Shown here piece by piece: positions 33,621 to 41,725 of a stretch of 44,389 bases of DNA. The stretch comes from Nitrospiraceae bacterium (GTDB lineage Bacteria; Nitrospirota; Thermodesulfovibrionia; UBA6902): positions 1-44,389 of the forward strand of contig QZKC01000019.1 of the NCBI GenBank assembly GCA_003599425.1, read 5' to 3'. Made by a program: the position numbers and the translations under genes. Under the pieces are notes generated by a model. That model did not search any database and had not been told where the DNA came from. It worked only from the letters and a program-made list of their open reading frames with translations. Each line of letters opens with the position of its first letter. The stretch's first letter is position 1.

Positions 33621-34255
33621 TACGGCATGGAGAGACAGAAGGCGCGGAGACGAAGCGCTATAAAGGGCATATTGATGTGCCTCTGTCAGATAATGGCATT
33701 GAACAGATGAAACGACTTGCAGCATTTATTGCAAAACGGGTCAAAGGTCAAGGGTCAGGGGTCAGGGAGAAGGAACATCTTACCCCTTGCCTCTTGCACC
33801 TTGCCGCTATTTATTGCTCCGACCTTTCGCGTGCGGTAAAGAGCGCTGATATCATTGCCGGGCCATTCGGGGTTAAACCGGTCATTGTGCCTGAATTGAA
33901 AGAAAGGAACTTCGGTATGTGGGAAGGCATGACTTTCGATGAAATAAAAGAGAAGTGGCCTGATGCATTCAAATCCTGGGCAGCGAATCCACTGAAGTTC
34001 AGCCCGATGGAGGGTGAAAGCACACTTGAAGCAAGGGACAGGGCAGTACCTGTTTTCCATAAAATACTTAATGGGCATAAAGGGGGATCCATAGCAATTG
34101 TTTCACATGGAGGGATAATAAGGATCATCCTCTGTGAGCTGCTTGGTATCCCACTTGAAAATATTTTCAGGATCGAGCAGGGTTATGGTTGTTTGAACAT
34201 TATCGAGATACATGATACATATCCGGTAGCAAAACTGATCAATTTTACGGTTTAA
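33599..34255 (+). CDS. cobC: Alpha-ribazole phosphatase-like histidine phosphatase
   Basis: A 218-residue histidine phosphatase with the catalytic LIRHGETEG (His at about residue 9), YKGHIDVPLSDNG, IYCSDLSRAVKSADI, ERNFGMWEGMTFDEI and the second catalytic histidine in IAIVSHGGIIRIIL. It removes the 5' phosphate from alpha-ribazole phosphate or adenosylcobalamin phosphate. Between the LAAFIAKR helix and IYCSDLSRA there are about 20 extra residues (VKGQGSGVREKEHLTPCLLH) encoded by a dispersed DNA repeat. The start lies within cobS. Confidence 0.9.
   Translation: MVTTVFLIRHGETEGAETKRYKGHIDVPLSDNGIEQMKRLAAFIAKRVKGQGSGVREKEHLTPCLLHLAAIYCSDLSRAVKSADIIAGPFGVKPVIVPELKERNFGMWEGMTFDEIKEKWPDAFKSWAANPLKFSPMEGESTLEARDRAVPVFHKILNGHKGGSIAIVSHGGIIRIILCELLGIPLENIFRIEQGYGCLNIIEIHDTYPVAKLINFTV
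33739..33804. repeat. Dispersed GGTCAAGGGTCAGGGGTCAG repeat inside cobC
   Basis: GGTCAAAGGTCAAGGGTCAG... faces CCCTTGCCTCTTGCACCTTG. It is purine/pyrimidine biased, unlike the flanking codons, and keeps the reading frame. Confidence 0.75.
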
Positions 34256-34361
34256 AGATGAAAATTGCTCATTAATGCACATGCATTTTCCCTCATCATT
34301 GGTGAGGCACGACGGGAGATACTGAAGGCTCTCGAATCTTCAAGGCAAAGGGGGTGAAAAA
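34256..34361 (+). other. Possibly structured leader of the CbpA-like peptide gene
   Basis: About 105 nt with short nested helices, for example CTCA...TGAG at 34294-34308 and TGAAG...CTTCA at 34323-34342. No known riboswitch consensus was recognised. Confidence 0.25.
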
Positions 34362-34496
34362 TTGAACAAGGCCAAGAAGGCTGAGAAGAAGAAAAAGGCT
34401 GCAATTTCATTTCATATGAAATGCGCGAAGACGGCTAATGGATTGACGCATTTCGTAATGTACGGAGATGTCCCGAAGAAAAAGATGCCTTTGTAA
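34362..34496 (+). CDS. 44-residue CbpA-like modified-peptide precursor
   Basis: A short gene starting at TTG 34362 with an AAGGGGGTG ribosome site 7 nt before it. The product is a lysine-rich leader (MNKAKKAEKKKKAA), a core ISFHMKCAKTANGLTHFVMY with one cysteine (residue 21), and a GDVPKKKMPL tail. It is the only gene between cobC and a radical SAM/SPASM enzyme in a cobalamin operon. From memory, this arrangement is that of the CbpA (precursor) and CbpB (radical SAM) pair named for cobalamin neighbourhoods. Coding is supported by start signal, size, position and composition. The chemical modification and role are unknown. Confidence 0.72.
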   Translation: MNKAKKAEKKKKAAISFHMKCAKTANGLTHFVMYGDVPKKKMPL

Positions 34497-34504
34497 GTGA
34501 AAAT

Positions 34505-34668
34505 CAGTAAGCCACAGAGGCGCAGAGGCACAGAGAAAATATAAACTCTCTCAGTGTCTCAGTGCCTCAGTGGTAAATTTGCAGATATGTCTGTCATTCT
34601 GAGCGAAGCGAAGAATCTTTTATATGAGGCCCGTCACTTCGTTCAAGGTGACAGCCCATGCTGCGACG
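34505..34668. repeat. Two dispersed repeats between the peptide and its radical SAM gene
   Basis: CCACAGAGGCGCAGAGGCAC...CAGTGTCTCAGTGCCTCAGTGG at 34511-34573, then CTGTCATTCTGAGCGAAGC...CACTTCGTTCAAGGTGACAG at 34590-34663, each with facing arms. No gene is seen in the 208 nt. Confidence 0.75.
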
Positions 34669-34704
34669 CCCCATAATTAACCATACAAAAAGGAGAGATG
34701 AAAA

Positions 34705-36036
34705 ATGACCAACAATAACCGCGGACTTTCATTTTCCAATGTTGACGCTGACTGGAAGCTGGCGCTGGACCCTGAAAATATCTTCTGGAGCGTTTTACCG
34801 AGGAGCAATGGCGATTTTATGCTGCCTGATGCTCTTATTGACCTGTATAAAAAAGAGATGAAACACCTTGACACGGAGATGCATAATTTCAGATTCAGGG
34901 AACCCTTGAACTGTGTGTATATAGATCCCACTGACAGGTGCAATGCCAACTGCCCTTATTGCTACATCCCTGCAAAGATACGTCAGCAGGGGACGCAGAT
35001 GACCGCTGAACAGCTCGATACCACGCTTAGCAAGATCGAGGAGCACTTCAGAGGGACAAAGAAAAAACCCGTGATCGTATTTCATGCTGCAGAGCCCCTG
35101 CTTGTAAAGGACATCCTCTTTGGCGCGATCAAAAAGTATCACAAAAAGATGCTCTTTGGCATTCAGACCAATGCCCTGCTGCTTGAAAAGAAAGACACTG
35201 ATTTCATAAAAAAATACCGCGTCAGCATCGGTATATCGCTCGACGCGCCTACAGCATCTGTCAATAATCGTTCGCGTGTATCAAGGGAAGGTGAGGGGAA
35301 TTTCAATAAGGCAGTGCAGGCACTGGACTGGTTTAACGGTTATGAAGGGCTGAATGTCATCTGCACCGTAAATAAATTTAATGTCAATAAACTCTCTGAC
35401 CTTGTTTCCTTCCTTCATAAAAAGAAAGCGCCAATGGTTCTTCTCAATCCCGTACGCCTGACGCAGAAACGGTCGGAACAGGTCAAGCCTGATGATAAAG
35501 TATATGCCAAAAATCTGATAAAGGCCGTTGACACGGCAATGGCCCTCACAAAAAAGACCGGGCGCCAGATCGTGGTCGGCAACTTTGCCAATGTACTGCT
35601 TGCGATCATCTCCCCTACTGCGCGGCGCATGATGTGCGACATCTCTCCCTGCGGCGGCGGAAGGACATTCCTTACGATCACCGCAGATGGTTCCATGGTG
35701 CCGTGTGGAGAATTTATCGGCATGAAGGAGTTCTCCGGAGGGAATATTTTCAGGTCGTCGATCGCAAAGGCTATGGAGTCAAAGCCGTTCAGGGCGATAA
35801 GGTCCAGGATGGTTGAGAACATCAATGAATGCGACACCTGTGATTTCAGGCATATCTGCGGATCACCCTGCCCCGCTGAGATGCATGCCCGAGGCAATAT
35901 TAATAAAAAGGCGGTGTTCTGTGAATTCTACAAAGAGATGATCAGACATGCTTTTAAGATGATAGCTGAGGACAACGTCAAGTATCTGCTGCGCGATGAT
36001 GCGCTTGACCAGATGGTGTATGAGTACAGGTATTAA
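34705..36036 (+). CDS. CbpB-like peptide-modifying radical SAM/SPASM enzyme
   Basis: A 443-residue radical SAM protein. The cluster motif is CNANCPYCY (about residues 77-85), binding the 4Fe-4S cluster that cleaves S-adenosylmethionine. A C-terminal SPASM region follows with MMCDISPCGGGR, GSMVPCGEFIGM, CDTCDFRHICGSPCPAEMHA and VFCEFYKEM, giving the cysteines for auxiliary Fe-S clusters used by peptide-maturing enzymes. A 70-residue N-terminal part may hold the precursor-binding element. It follows the 44-residue peptide gene by about 210 nt and has an AAGGAGAGATG site. From memory it matches the CbpB family found with cobalamin genes. The reaction is unknown. Confidence 0.85.
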   Translation: MTNNNRGLSFSNVDADWKLALDPENIFWSVLPRSNGDFMLPDALIDLYKKEMKHLDTEMHNFRFREPLNCVYIDPTDRCNANCPYCYIPAKIRQQGTQMTAEQLDTTLSKIEEHFRGTKKKPVIVFHAAEPLLVKDILFGAIKKYHKKMLFGIQTNALLLEKKDTDFIKKYRVSIGISLDAPTASVNNRSRVSREGEGNFNKAVQALDWFNGYEGLNVICTVNKFNVNKLSDLVSFLHKKKAPMVLLNPVRLTQKRSEQVKPDDKVYAKNLIKAVDTAMALTKKTGRQIVVGNFANVLLAIISPTARRMMCDISPCGGGRTFLTITADGSMVPCGEFIGMKEFSGGNIFRSSIAKAMESKPFRAIRSRMVENINECDTCDFRHICGSPCPAEMHARGNINKKAVFCEFYKEMIRHAFKMIAEDNVKYLLRDDALDQMVYEYRY

Positions 36037-36062
36037 TCCACAGATTATACAGATGGATACAG

Positions 36063-37184
36063 ATGAAAGAGAAAAGTTCTGATAAAATCAAAGAGATGAT
36101 CTTACTTATAGGGCATGGCAGCCGCGCGCAGGAAAAGGACGGCATTGAGCAGACGGCAAAGCACCTGCACGGGCTTATACATCCGGGATGCAAAAAAGGA
36201 TGTGTGCAAGTTGCATATTTACAGTTCATGAAGCCGTCGATATCCGAGGCTATAGAAGATATGGCAGGGAAAGGTGCGACGGGGATCATTGTTCATCCCT
36301 ATTTTTTAACAGGCGGGACTCATGTCAGAAAAGGCATTCCCGAGGAGATAAAAAAGTCTCGCAAGCGATATCCAGAGGTAGATTTTATTTATACCGAACC
36401 TCTCGGCAGCCACAAAAAATTGGCAGAAGTAGTGCTTGCAAGGATGATGGAAACAGCTCCTGCCAAGCTGCTTCAGATACCTGAACGGGGAACAGGCACG
36501 AGGGAAAATAAAATACACATCATAGGCATTGGCTACAGGCCTCTTGACAACAGGGCGAAGGAGGCGGTTTTATGCTCAGACATAATCCTGGCAACAGACA
36601 GGCTCCGAGATGTTTTCAGACGATATGAAGAGTTTAATATGGTCAGGGACAAGATAAAAATACTAAAAGATATTCATGAGACTGAGAGATATATTCAAGA
36701 TAATTATAGAGACCGTATTATTGCACTTCTTGCTGATGGAGACCCATTGTTCTTCGGTATCGGAGGCAGGATCATGGAGAAGACCGGAAAAGATCCTGTT
36801 TTGGTCTATCCCGACCTTTCGAGTGTTCAGGTGGCGTTTTCGCGCATCAATGAAACATGGAAGGACGCATTTCTGATAAGCCTTCATGGCGGCCCTGATC
36901 CTGCAAAGAGGAGAAAACTTGAATATGAGCTAAACGACATCCCTTCATTATTAGCAAAGCATGACAAGATCGCCATTCTTACAGATAAAGTAAATACTCC
37001 TGAGGTCATAGCAAAGCTCCTTCATGAATCTTCTGCACTTCCGCACTTCCGCACTTCCGCACTTCAGATGTTTGTCTGTGAAAAACTCGGTTATCCTGAA
37101 GAAAAGATTACCAGTGGAACAGCCGAACAGATATCTGAGCTTGCCTTTTCGTACCCGAATGTCGTTATAATCCTGAAAAGATAG
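36063..37184 (+). CDS. CbiX-CbiE fusion: cobaltochelatase plus precorrin C5 methyltransferase domain
   Basis: A 373-residue two-domain protein. Residues about 10-135 are a short CbiX (sirohydrochlorin cobaltochelatase): MILLIGHGSRAQEKDGIEQT with the metal-binding histidine, VQVAYLQFMKPSISEAI and VHPYFLTGGTHVRKGIPEEI with the second histidine. Residues about 150-373 are CbiE, the cobalt-precorrin-7 C5-methyltransferase: IHIIGIGYRPLDNRAKEAV, IIALLADGDPLFFGIGG, PDLSSVQVAFSRINETW, and VCEKLGYPEEKITSGTAEQI. CbiE usually partners CbiT, which is not nearby. Residues about 325-335 are encoded by an 8-bp tandem repeat. Two steps of anaerobic corrin synthesis that are not adjacent are joined in one chain. 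Confidence 0.88.
   Translation: MKEKSSDKIKEMILLIGHGSRAQEKDGIEQTAKHLHGLIHPGCKKGCVQVAYLQFMKPSISEAIEDMAGKGATGIIVHPYFLTGGTHVRKGIPEEIKKSRKRYPEVDFIYTEPLGSHKKLAEVVLARMMETAPAKLLQIPERGTGTRENKIHIIGIGYRPLDNRAKEAVLCSDIILATDRLRDVFRRYEEFNMVRDKIKILKDIHETERYIQDNYRDRIIALLADGDPLFFGIGGRIMEKTGKDPVLVYPDLSSVQVAFSRINETWKDAFLISLHGGPDPAKRRKLEYELNDIPSLLAKHDKIAILTDKVNTPEVIAKLLHESSALPHFRTSALQMFVCEKLGYPEEKITSGTAEQISELAFSYPNVVIILKR
37036..37065 (+). repeat. 8-bp tandem repeat inside the cbiXE gene
   Basis: CACTTCCG three times plus CACTTC. Because 8 is not a multiple of 3, gain or loss of one unit would shift frame about 40 codons before the end. Confidence 0.85.
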
Positions 37185-37197
37185 GACCGCAGGAACA

Positions 37198-37989
37198 ATG
37201 ACGGAAAATGATCTGAAAATATTGAAGGCATGGTTTGCTCATTACACGAGATCGTTCTTTACATCCGATCAGGAAGATCAGAAGAACATCAACCTTAAAA
37301 TAGAGCACACTTACCATGTCTGTGAGAATATTGTGAGGATCGCTAATGGTATTTTGCCTGGCGATAATGAAAGAAGGCTTGCCGAAGCAGTGGCGCTCTT
37401 TCATGATGTAGGGAGGTTCCCGCAGTATGCTCGGTATAAAACATTCAAGGATGCCGTTTCCGTAAATCATGGATCGCTTGGGGCAAAGACATTAATATCT
37501 GAAAGGGTGCTTGAGAATCTCCCCGGCGATGAGCAGCGTCTTATAACAGAAGCCGTAAGATTTCACAGCGCCTTATCGATACCCAAGGCCGTTGATGAAA
37601 GAACGGTGTTCCTCCTTAAAATGATCCGCGATGCTGATAAATTGGATATCTGGCGTGTTTTTGCGGATTTTTATGAGGCGCCGGAAGAAGAACGGGCCTC
37701 AGCAACAGCTCACGGCAAACCCGACACCCCGGGATATTCAAAGGAGATGCTGTCGAATCTTTTTCAGAAGAGGATCGCGCCTTATTCCAGAGTCAGGAAC
37801 CTGAACGATTTCAAGATAATGAATTTATCATGGGCGTATGACCTGCATTTCAGGGAATCATTCAGATTGCTGCTTGAGCGTAATTATGTGGAAAGGATAG
37901 CCTGCAAGCTGCCTCAGACGGACGAGATCGTAGGGGCAGTGAAGGAATTAAAATCCTATATAACGGAAAAGCTCCGGGAAAACAGTTAG
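37198..37989 (+). CDS. HD-domain phosphohydrolase
   Basis: A 263-residue soluble protein with an HD domain: IEHTYHVCENIVRIANGI (first His), ALFHDVGRFPQYARY (HD pair), VRFHSALSIPKAV and MIRDADKLDIWRVF (final Asp), the H...HD...D metal set. Such enzymes remove phosphate from nucleotides or phosphoesters. The last 100 residues contain no further known motif. It starts 13 nt after cbiXE with AGGACCGCAGGAAC before the ATG, so it is likely the last gene of the cobalamin operon; the substrate is unknown. Confidence 0.85.
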   Translation: MTENDLKILKAWFAHYTRSFFTSDQEDQKNINLKIEHTYHVCENIVRIANGILPGDNERRLAEAVALFHDVGRFPQYARYKTFKDAVSVNHGSLGAKTLISERVLENLPGDEQRLITEAVRFHSALSIPKAVDERTVFLLKMIRDADKLDIWRVFADFYEAPEEERASATAHGKPDTPGYSKEMLSNLFQKRIAPYSRVRNLNDFKIMNLSWAYDLHFRESFRLLLERNYVERIACKLPQTDEIVGAVKELKSYITEKLRENS

Positions 37990-37997
37990 CCCACATT

Positions 37998-38212
37998 GTT
38001 TATAGTAAACTCTGTTTCAATGGAAGGCACAGGGGCACAAAGGTGAGGCTGGAGAAGGATTTCTATACGACACCTTTCAAAAAAAGACTTCGAATCTTAT
38101 CTAAAGATTAGGTCTGTAAAATGAAAAGACGCAATGCAAGCAATTCTGTCGATTATAGAAATCCGGAGCCAGGCTTGCATTTGTGAGATTTAAACATCTT
38201 AAATATATGTCA
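37998..38212 (+). repeat. Interspersed inverted-arm repeat, copy H (both arms, nearly full length)
   Basis: Starts TAAACTCTGTTTCAATGGAAG, left arm GGATTTCTATACGACACC at 38058, right arm TGTCGATTATAGAAATCC at 38147, ends AAACATCTTAAATAT. It fills the 240-nt convergent gap. Confidence 0.88.
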
Positions 38213-38230
38213 GATCCATGCTTGCTCTAC

Positions 38231-38764
38231 CTACCGCTGCTGCTTATATATCTCCCGCGCCTTTTTGAATATATCTTGATATGCATCCGTCCTGTAGTCA
38301 GGGAAAGTATAGGGCAGGGTCTGATAACTGTTCCCTGAATACAGGAGCGTTACCTCACCATAAATTCTATCGCGAAGATATATCCTGTGCGAAAAGTCCT
38401 TTGTTGTTGCCAGCACCACTTTTGCGGCATCAAGGTATCCAGGGTCGAGGTTAATCCTCCTGCCGCCGCTCTCATTCAGGAACCGGTTTTCGAGTTCATT
38501 TGTCCTGAGTTTAATCTCTGAAATACGCTCTGGATGTATAAGCTTTTCAAAAAACACGAACTTTCTCTTAAGCCCGCTTCCCATCTCTTTCTCATAGTAA
38601 CTGGTGTGCTCCCATTGCCAGACAGGGCTTTCCATATCCACTGGGCCGTAGAGATTCTGAAGCAGTTCAGCAAGCTGAGCAAGGAGTTCGACATCCTGAG
38701 AGAGCATGCCCACAAAGAGTTTTACAGGCTGGGGATAGAGGTTGATTTTGCCCACAGAGATCAA
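38231..38764 (-). CDS. DUF4416 family protein
   Basis: A 177-residue protein with the family pattern PQPVKLFVGMLSQDVELLAQ, LYGPVDMESPVWQWEHTSYY, FFEKLIHPERISEIKLRTN, RRINLDPGYLDAAKVVLATT and FSHRIYLRDRIYGEVTLLY. No function is established for DUF4416; members occur mainly in Nitrospirota, deltaproteobacteria and relatives. Its start overlaps the stop of the response-regulator gene by 4 nt, so it is the last gene of the kinase operon. Confidence 0.88.
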   Translation of the reverse strand: MISVGKINLYPQPVKLFVGMLSQDVELLAQLAELLQNLYGPVDMESPVWQWEHTSYYEKEMGSGLKRKFVFFEKLIHPERISEIKLRTNELENRFLNESGGRRINLDPGYLDAAKVVLATTKDFSHRIYLRDRIYGEVTLLYSGNSYQTLPYTFPDYRTDAYQDIFKKAREIYKQQR

Positions 38765-40122
38765 TCGCCTTGCAGCAGTTTGTGCCGCTGCATTTTCGTC
38801 CTGAGCTGTTTCCGTGTAATACCAAGAACATCTGCTGCTTTGCTCTGGTTCCAGGATGTCTTGCTGAGCGCTGAAATGATGAGGCGTTTTTCAGTCTCGA
38901 TCAGGTTCATCTGGTCAAAGGGCTTTTTCTCCACCTGCACTATCTGCTGGAGCCGTGAGGGCAGATATGTAAGGTTGATCATGATGTTCGGGCATAAGAT
39001 GTATGACATCTCCGCCACATTCTCGAGTTCGCGGACATTCCCCGGCCAGTCATACTTCATGAAGACGTCTATCACATTATCTTCGAACCCTTTTATGAGC
39101 TTCCCCTCGATCTGATTCAGTTGCTCTATGAAATGATTTGCCAGCAGCAGAATGTCATCTTTTCTTTCCCTGAGAGGGGGCATCTTGATCGTTATTACGT
39201 TCAACCGGTAAAAAAGATCTTCCCGGAACCGTTTTTCCTTTACCTCCAGTTCCAGGTCTTTATTTGTAGCTGCGATGATACGCACGTTGAGCTTTATCCT
39301 GCTGCTGCCCCCCACCCTTAAAATTTCTCTTTCCTGAAGAAACCTGAGCAATTTTTTCTGGAGGCCGATATCAAGCTCTCCGATCTCGTCCAGAAAAACT
39401 GTCCCATTCTGTGCAAGTTCCAGAAGGCCGATCTTTTTTTCATGAGCACCGGTAAAAGAACCCTTTTCATGTCCAAACAGTTCACTCTCCATGATCTCTG
39501 AGGGAATTGCAGCGCAGTCGATTGTGATAAATGGTTTTTCCGCCCTGTTTGAATCATAATGGATTGCCTTGGCAACCAGTTCCTTGCCAGTGCCGCTTTC
39601 TCCGATAATAAGGATATTGGACTGTGTCTTGGAAACCGTACGAATGGTATCGAAGACCTCTTGCATCGCGGTGCTCTTGCCAATAATGTTGGTGAATGTA
39701 TACTTGTGTTTCAGTTCAGATTTGAGAGCGATATTTTCTCTCCTCAGATCATATTTCTCTATCGCTTCTTTCATCACCGTCAGTAATTCATCAGGGTTTA
39801 TGGGTTTTGTAAGATAGTTGAAGGCCCCCTTTTTCATCGCCTCTATGGCGTTTTCTATTGTACCGAAAGCTGTTATCATGATGACGGGGATACTGGGATT
39901 TCTTGATTTTACATATTCGAGCAGGTCTATCCCGGTCTTGCCCGGGAGCTTGAGGTCAGTGATCATCAGGTCATATAAGTTATGGTTGAATTTCTCTATC
40001 GCCTCTTCGGAAGACCGGGCTGTATCGACCTCGTAATTATTTTTTTTCAAGGTCATGGACACAACCTTGAGGATGTTTTTCTCGTCATCCACAACAAGGA
40101 TATTATGTTTTTGCATGTTCAT
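38761..40122 (-). CDS. NtrC-type sigma-54 response regulator
   Basis: A 453-residue activator with three domains: a receiver (residues 5-120; phospho-acceptor D56 in LMITDLKLPG), an AAA+ domain (about 145-380) with Walker A GESGTGKE, the sigma-54-contacting loop GSFTGAHEK (a GAFTGA variant), Walker B TVFLDEIGEL and an R-finger region, and a Fis-type helix-turn-helix at the C-terminus (KAADVLGITRKQLRTKMQRH). It opens sigma-54 promoters after phosphorylation by its kinase, encoded just upstream and overlapping by 20 nt. The nearest sigma-54 promoter is at 43515, before the TusA-like gene. Confidence 0.94.
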   Translation of the reverse strand: MNMQKHNILVVDDEKNILKVVSMTLKKNNYEVDTARSSEEAIEKFNHNLYDLMITDLKLPGKTGIDLLEYVKSRNPSIPVIMITAFGTIENAIEAMKKGAFNYLTKPINPDELLTVMKEAIEKYDLRRENIALKSELKHKYTFTNIIGKSTAMQEVFDTIRTVSKTQSNILIIGESGTGKELVAKAIHYDSNRAEKPFITIDCAAIPSEIMESELFGHEKGSFTGAHEKKIGLLELAQNGTVFLDEIGELDIGLQKKLLRFLQEREILRVGGSSRIKLNVRIIAATNKDLELEVKEKRFREDLFYRLNVITIKMPPLRERKDDILLLANHFIEQLNQIEGKLIKGFEDNVIDVFMKYDWPGNVRELENVAEMSYILCPNIMINLTYLPSRLQQIVQVEKKPFDQMNLIETEKRLIISALSKTSWNQSKAADVLGITRKQLRTKMQRHKLLQGD

Positions 40123-41725
40123 ATAGCATCATTTTTATCGTGAATTTTGTCCCTTTGCCTATGACACTGTCAACCCTGATCTCTCCGCCGTGCTCTTTGA
40201 CTATTCGTTCTACAATTGAAAGGCCGAGGCCTGCCCCCCTTGTTTTTGTACTGTAAAAGGGTTTGAAGATATTCCCGATATCTTCATCCTTTATCCCTTT
40301 CCCGGTATCCTGGATGGCAATATGCAAATGTGAATCAACAGCTTCTGTGGTGATACTTATTGTGTCACCGGCCTGGGATACGTCCATGGCATTTATCAGA
40401 AGGTTAAGAACAGCCTGTTTGATACTTGAAAAATCGCAGGGGATCAGGGGGAGGTTCTCATCCTTAAGCACAATGATCTCGATATTTCTTTCCGTAGCCT
40501 CCTGCCGTATGAGATTAACTGTTGTTTCAATTACGGCGTTTATGTTGCATGGCTTCAGGTTTAAAGGAGGAGGTTTTGAGAAACTTAGAAAACTGTAAGA
40601 TATTTCATTCAGCCTTGTGACCTCTTCTTCAATAATGGTCAGGAACTCTGAAAGTATTTCTCCATGGAAATTATTCTTGAGATAGGTCGTTGCTATCTTT
40701 ATCGCGTTGAGGGGGTTTTTTGTCTCATGTGCGACTGTCGAAGCCATTTCTCCGAGTGCCGACAGCCTTTCCATGTGTGCCTTTTCGGAATTAACCTTTT
40801 CGAGCTGATCCAGGTTGAATTTCAGGTCCTTAAGCATCTGGTTGAAGACCTCCACAAGCTCCTGTATCTCATCACCGCATGACTCTTTGTAAACAACACA
40901 GTTCCTGCAGTCCCCGATCTTTTGGGCAAAGACACCCTGCACCTCTCCGCGGCAGAACGTACCGGCTATGGCCCAGCATCTGGTCCTGCCAAATGAAGGA
41001 CAGTCCTTTTTTTCACAATTCAGTCTTTCCCAGCATTTCACTATACCGGGATTTTCGACTTGCACATCCAGATTCCCTGACTGTACATCGAGCATCCTGT
41101 CCTTGAGCCTCTTGAGAGGTTTTGTCAGATAATTTGATACGATGAAGGCCCCGGCGATACCTGTAAGAAGCATTAAAGCGGTGATCATGTAAATGTATTC
41201 TTTCAGTTTCTCGAGGCTTTCCCCGATAAGCATATCAATAGTGCTGACAGAGAATGCGACAGTTGCAAGTCCCAGCACTTCGCTTCCGATGGAAATGGGA
41301 TGAGAGAATTCCCTCACGGGTTCATTTTCGTATATATATTCCCTTACAAAGTTCTCCCCTTTGGAAAGATGCCGGATCAGCTCGTGGTTTTCATTTTCAG
41401 TTATTCTTGAGCCCAGCAGGCTTCTCTTTGTGTGTGCAACGATTTGCCCTTCCCTGTCTATGATCATCGCATAGGCGCTGGAATTCGCTTCAGATAGAGT
41501 TGCCACAAGCTCGTTGAGCCTCAGAGGGTCAAAAATGAGCAAGGGTTCAGCAGCATCATGTGCAAGGTTCTTTGTCATTGCAATATTGTTCTCAAAGGTG
41601 TTTTGCTTCAGCGCTTCTTTCTGATAATTAATGATAAGAGTTGCGACCCCGAGCATCGAAATGATAATAAGCATTGTTACCGCGATAGAGAATTTAAGTG
41701 CAAGACTGAGGCTATTTGGCTTCAT
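40103..41725 (-). CDS. Membrane histidine kinase with a two-CW domain
   Basis: A 540-residue sensor: membrane helix (about 10-33), periplasmic sensor segment (about 34-175), second helix (about 178-198), HAMP (about 199-225), a cysteine-rich two-CW-type domain (231-283: cysteines at 231, 237, 242, 250, 258, 273, 276, 283, with CWERLNC and RCWAIAGTFC), a HisKA domain with H333 in STVAHETKNPLNAI, and an ATPase domain (NLLINAM, DTGKGIKDEDIGNIF, GAGLGLSIV). The cysteines could bind metal or respond to redox or sulfur species. It overlaps the upstream binding-protein gene and the downstream regulator gene. Confidence 0.93.
   Translation of the reverse strand: MKPNSLSLALKFSIAVTMLIIISMLGVATLIINYQKEALKQNTFENNIAMTKNLAHDAAEPLLIFDPLRLNELVATLSEANSSAYAMIIDREGQIVAHTKRSLLGSRITENENHELIRHLSKGENFVREYIYENEPVREFSHPISIGSEVLGLATVAFSVSTIDMLIGESLEKLKEYIYMITALMLLTGIAGAFIVSNYLTKPLKRLKDRMLDVQSGNLDVQVENPGIVKCWERLNCEKKDCPSFGRTRCWAIAGTFCRGEVQGVFAQKIGDCRNCVVYKESCGDEIQELVEVFNQMLKDLKFNLDQLEKVNSEKAHMERLSALGEMASTVAHETKNPLNAIKIATTYLKNNFHGEILSEFLTIIEEEVTRLNEISYSFLSFSKPPPLNLKPCNINAVIETTVNLIRQEATERNIEIIVLKDENLPLIPCDFSSIKQAVLNLLINAMDVSQAGDTISITTEAVDSHLHIAIQDTGKGIKDEDIGNIFKPFYSTKTRGAGLGLSIVERIVKEHGGEIRVDSVIGKGTKFTIKMMLYEHAKT

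Noticed and set aside
37036-37065. Short direct repeats as a CRISPR array
   Set aside because: Units are 8 bp without spacers and lie inside a coding region; no cas genes are present in the window.
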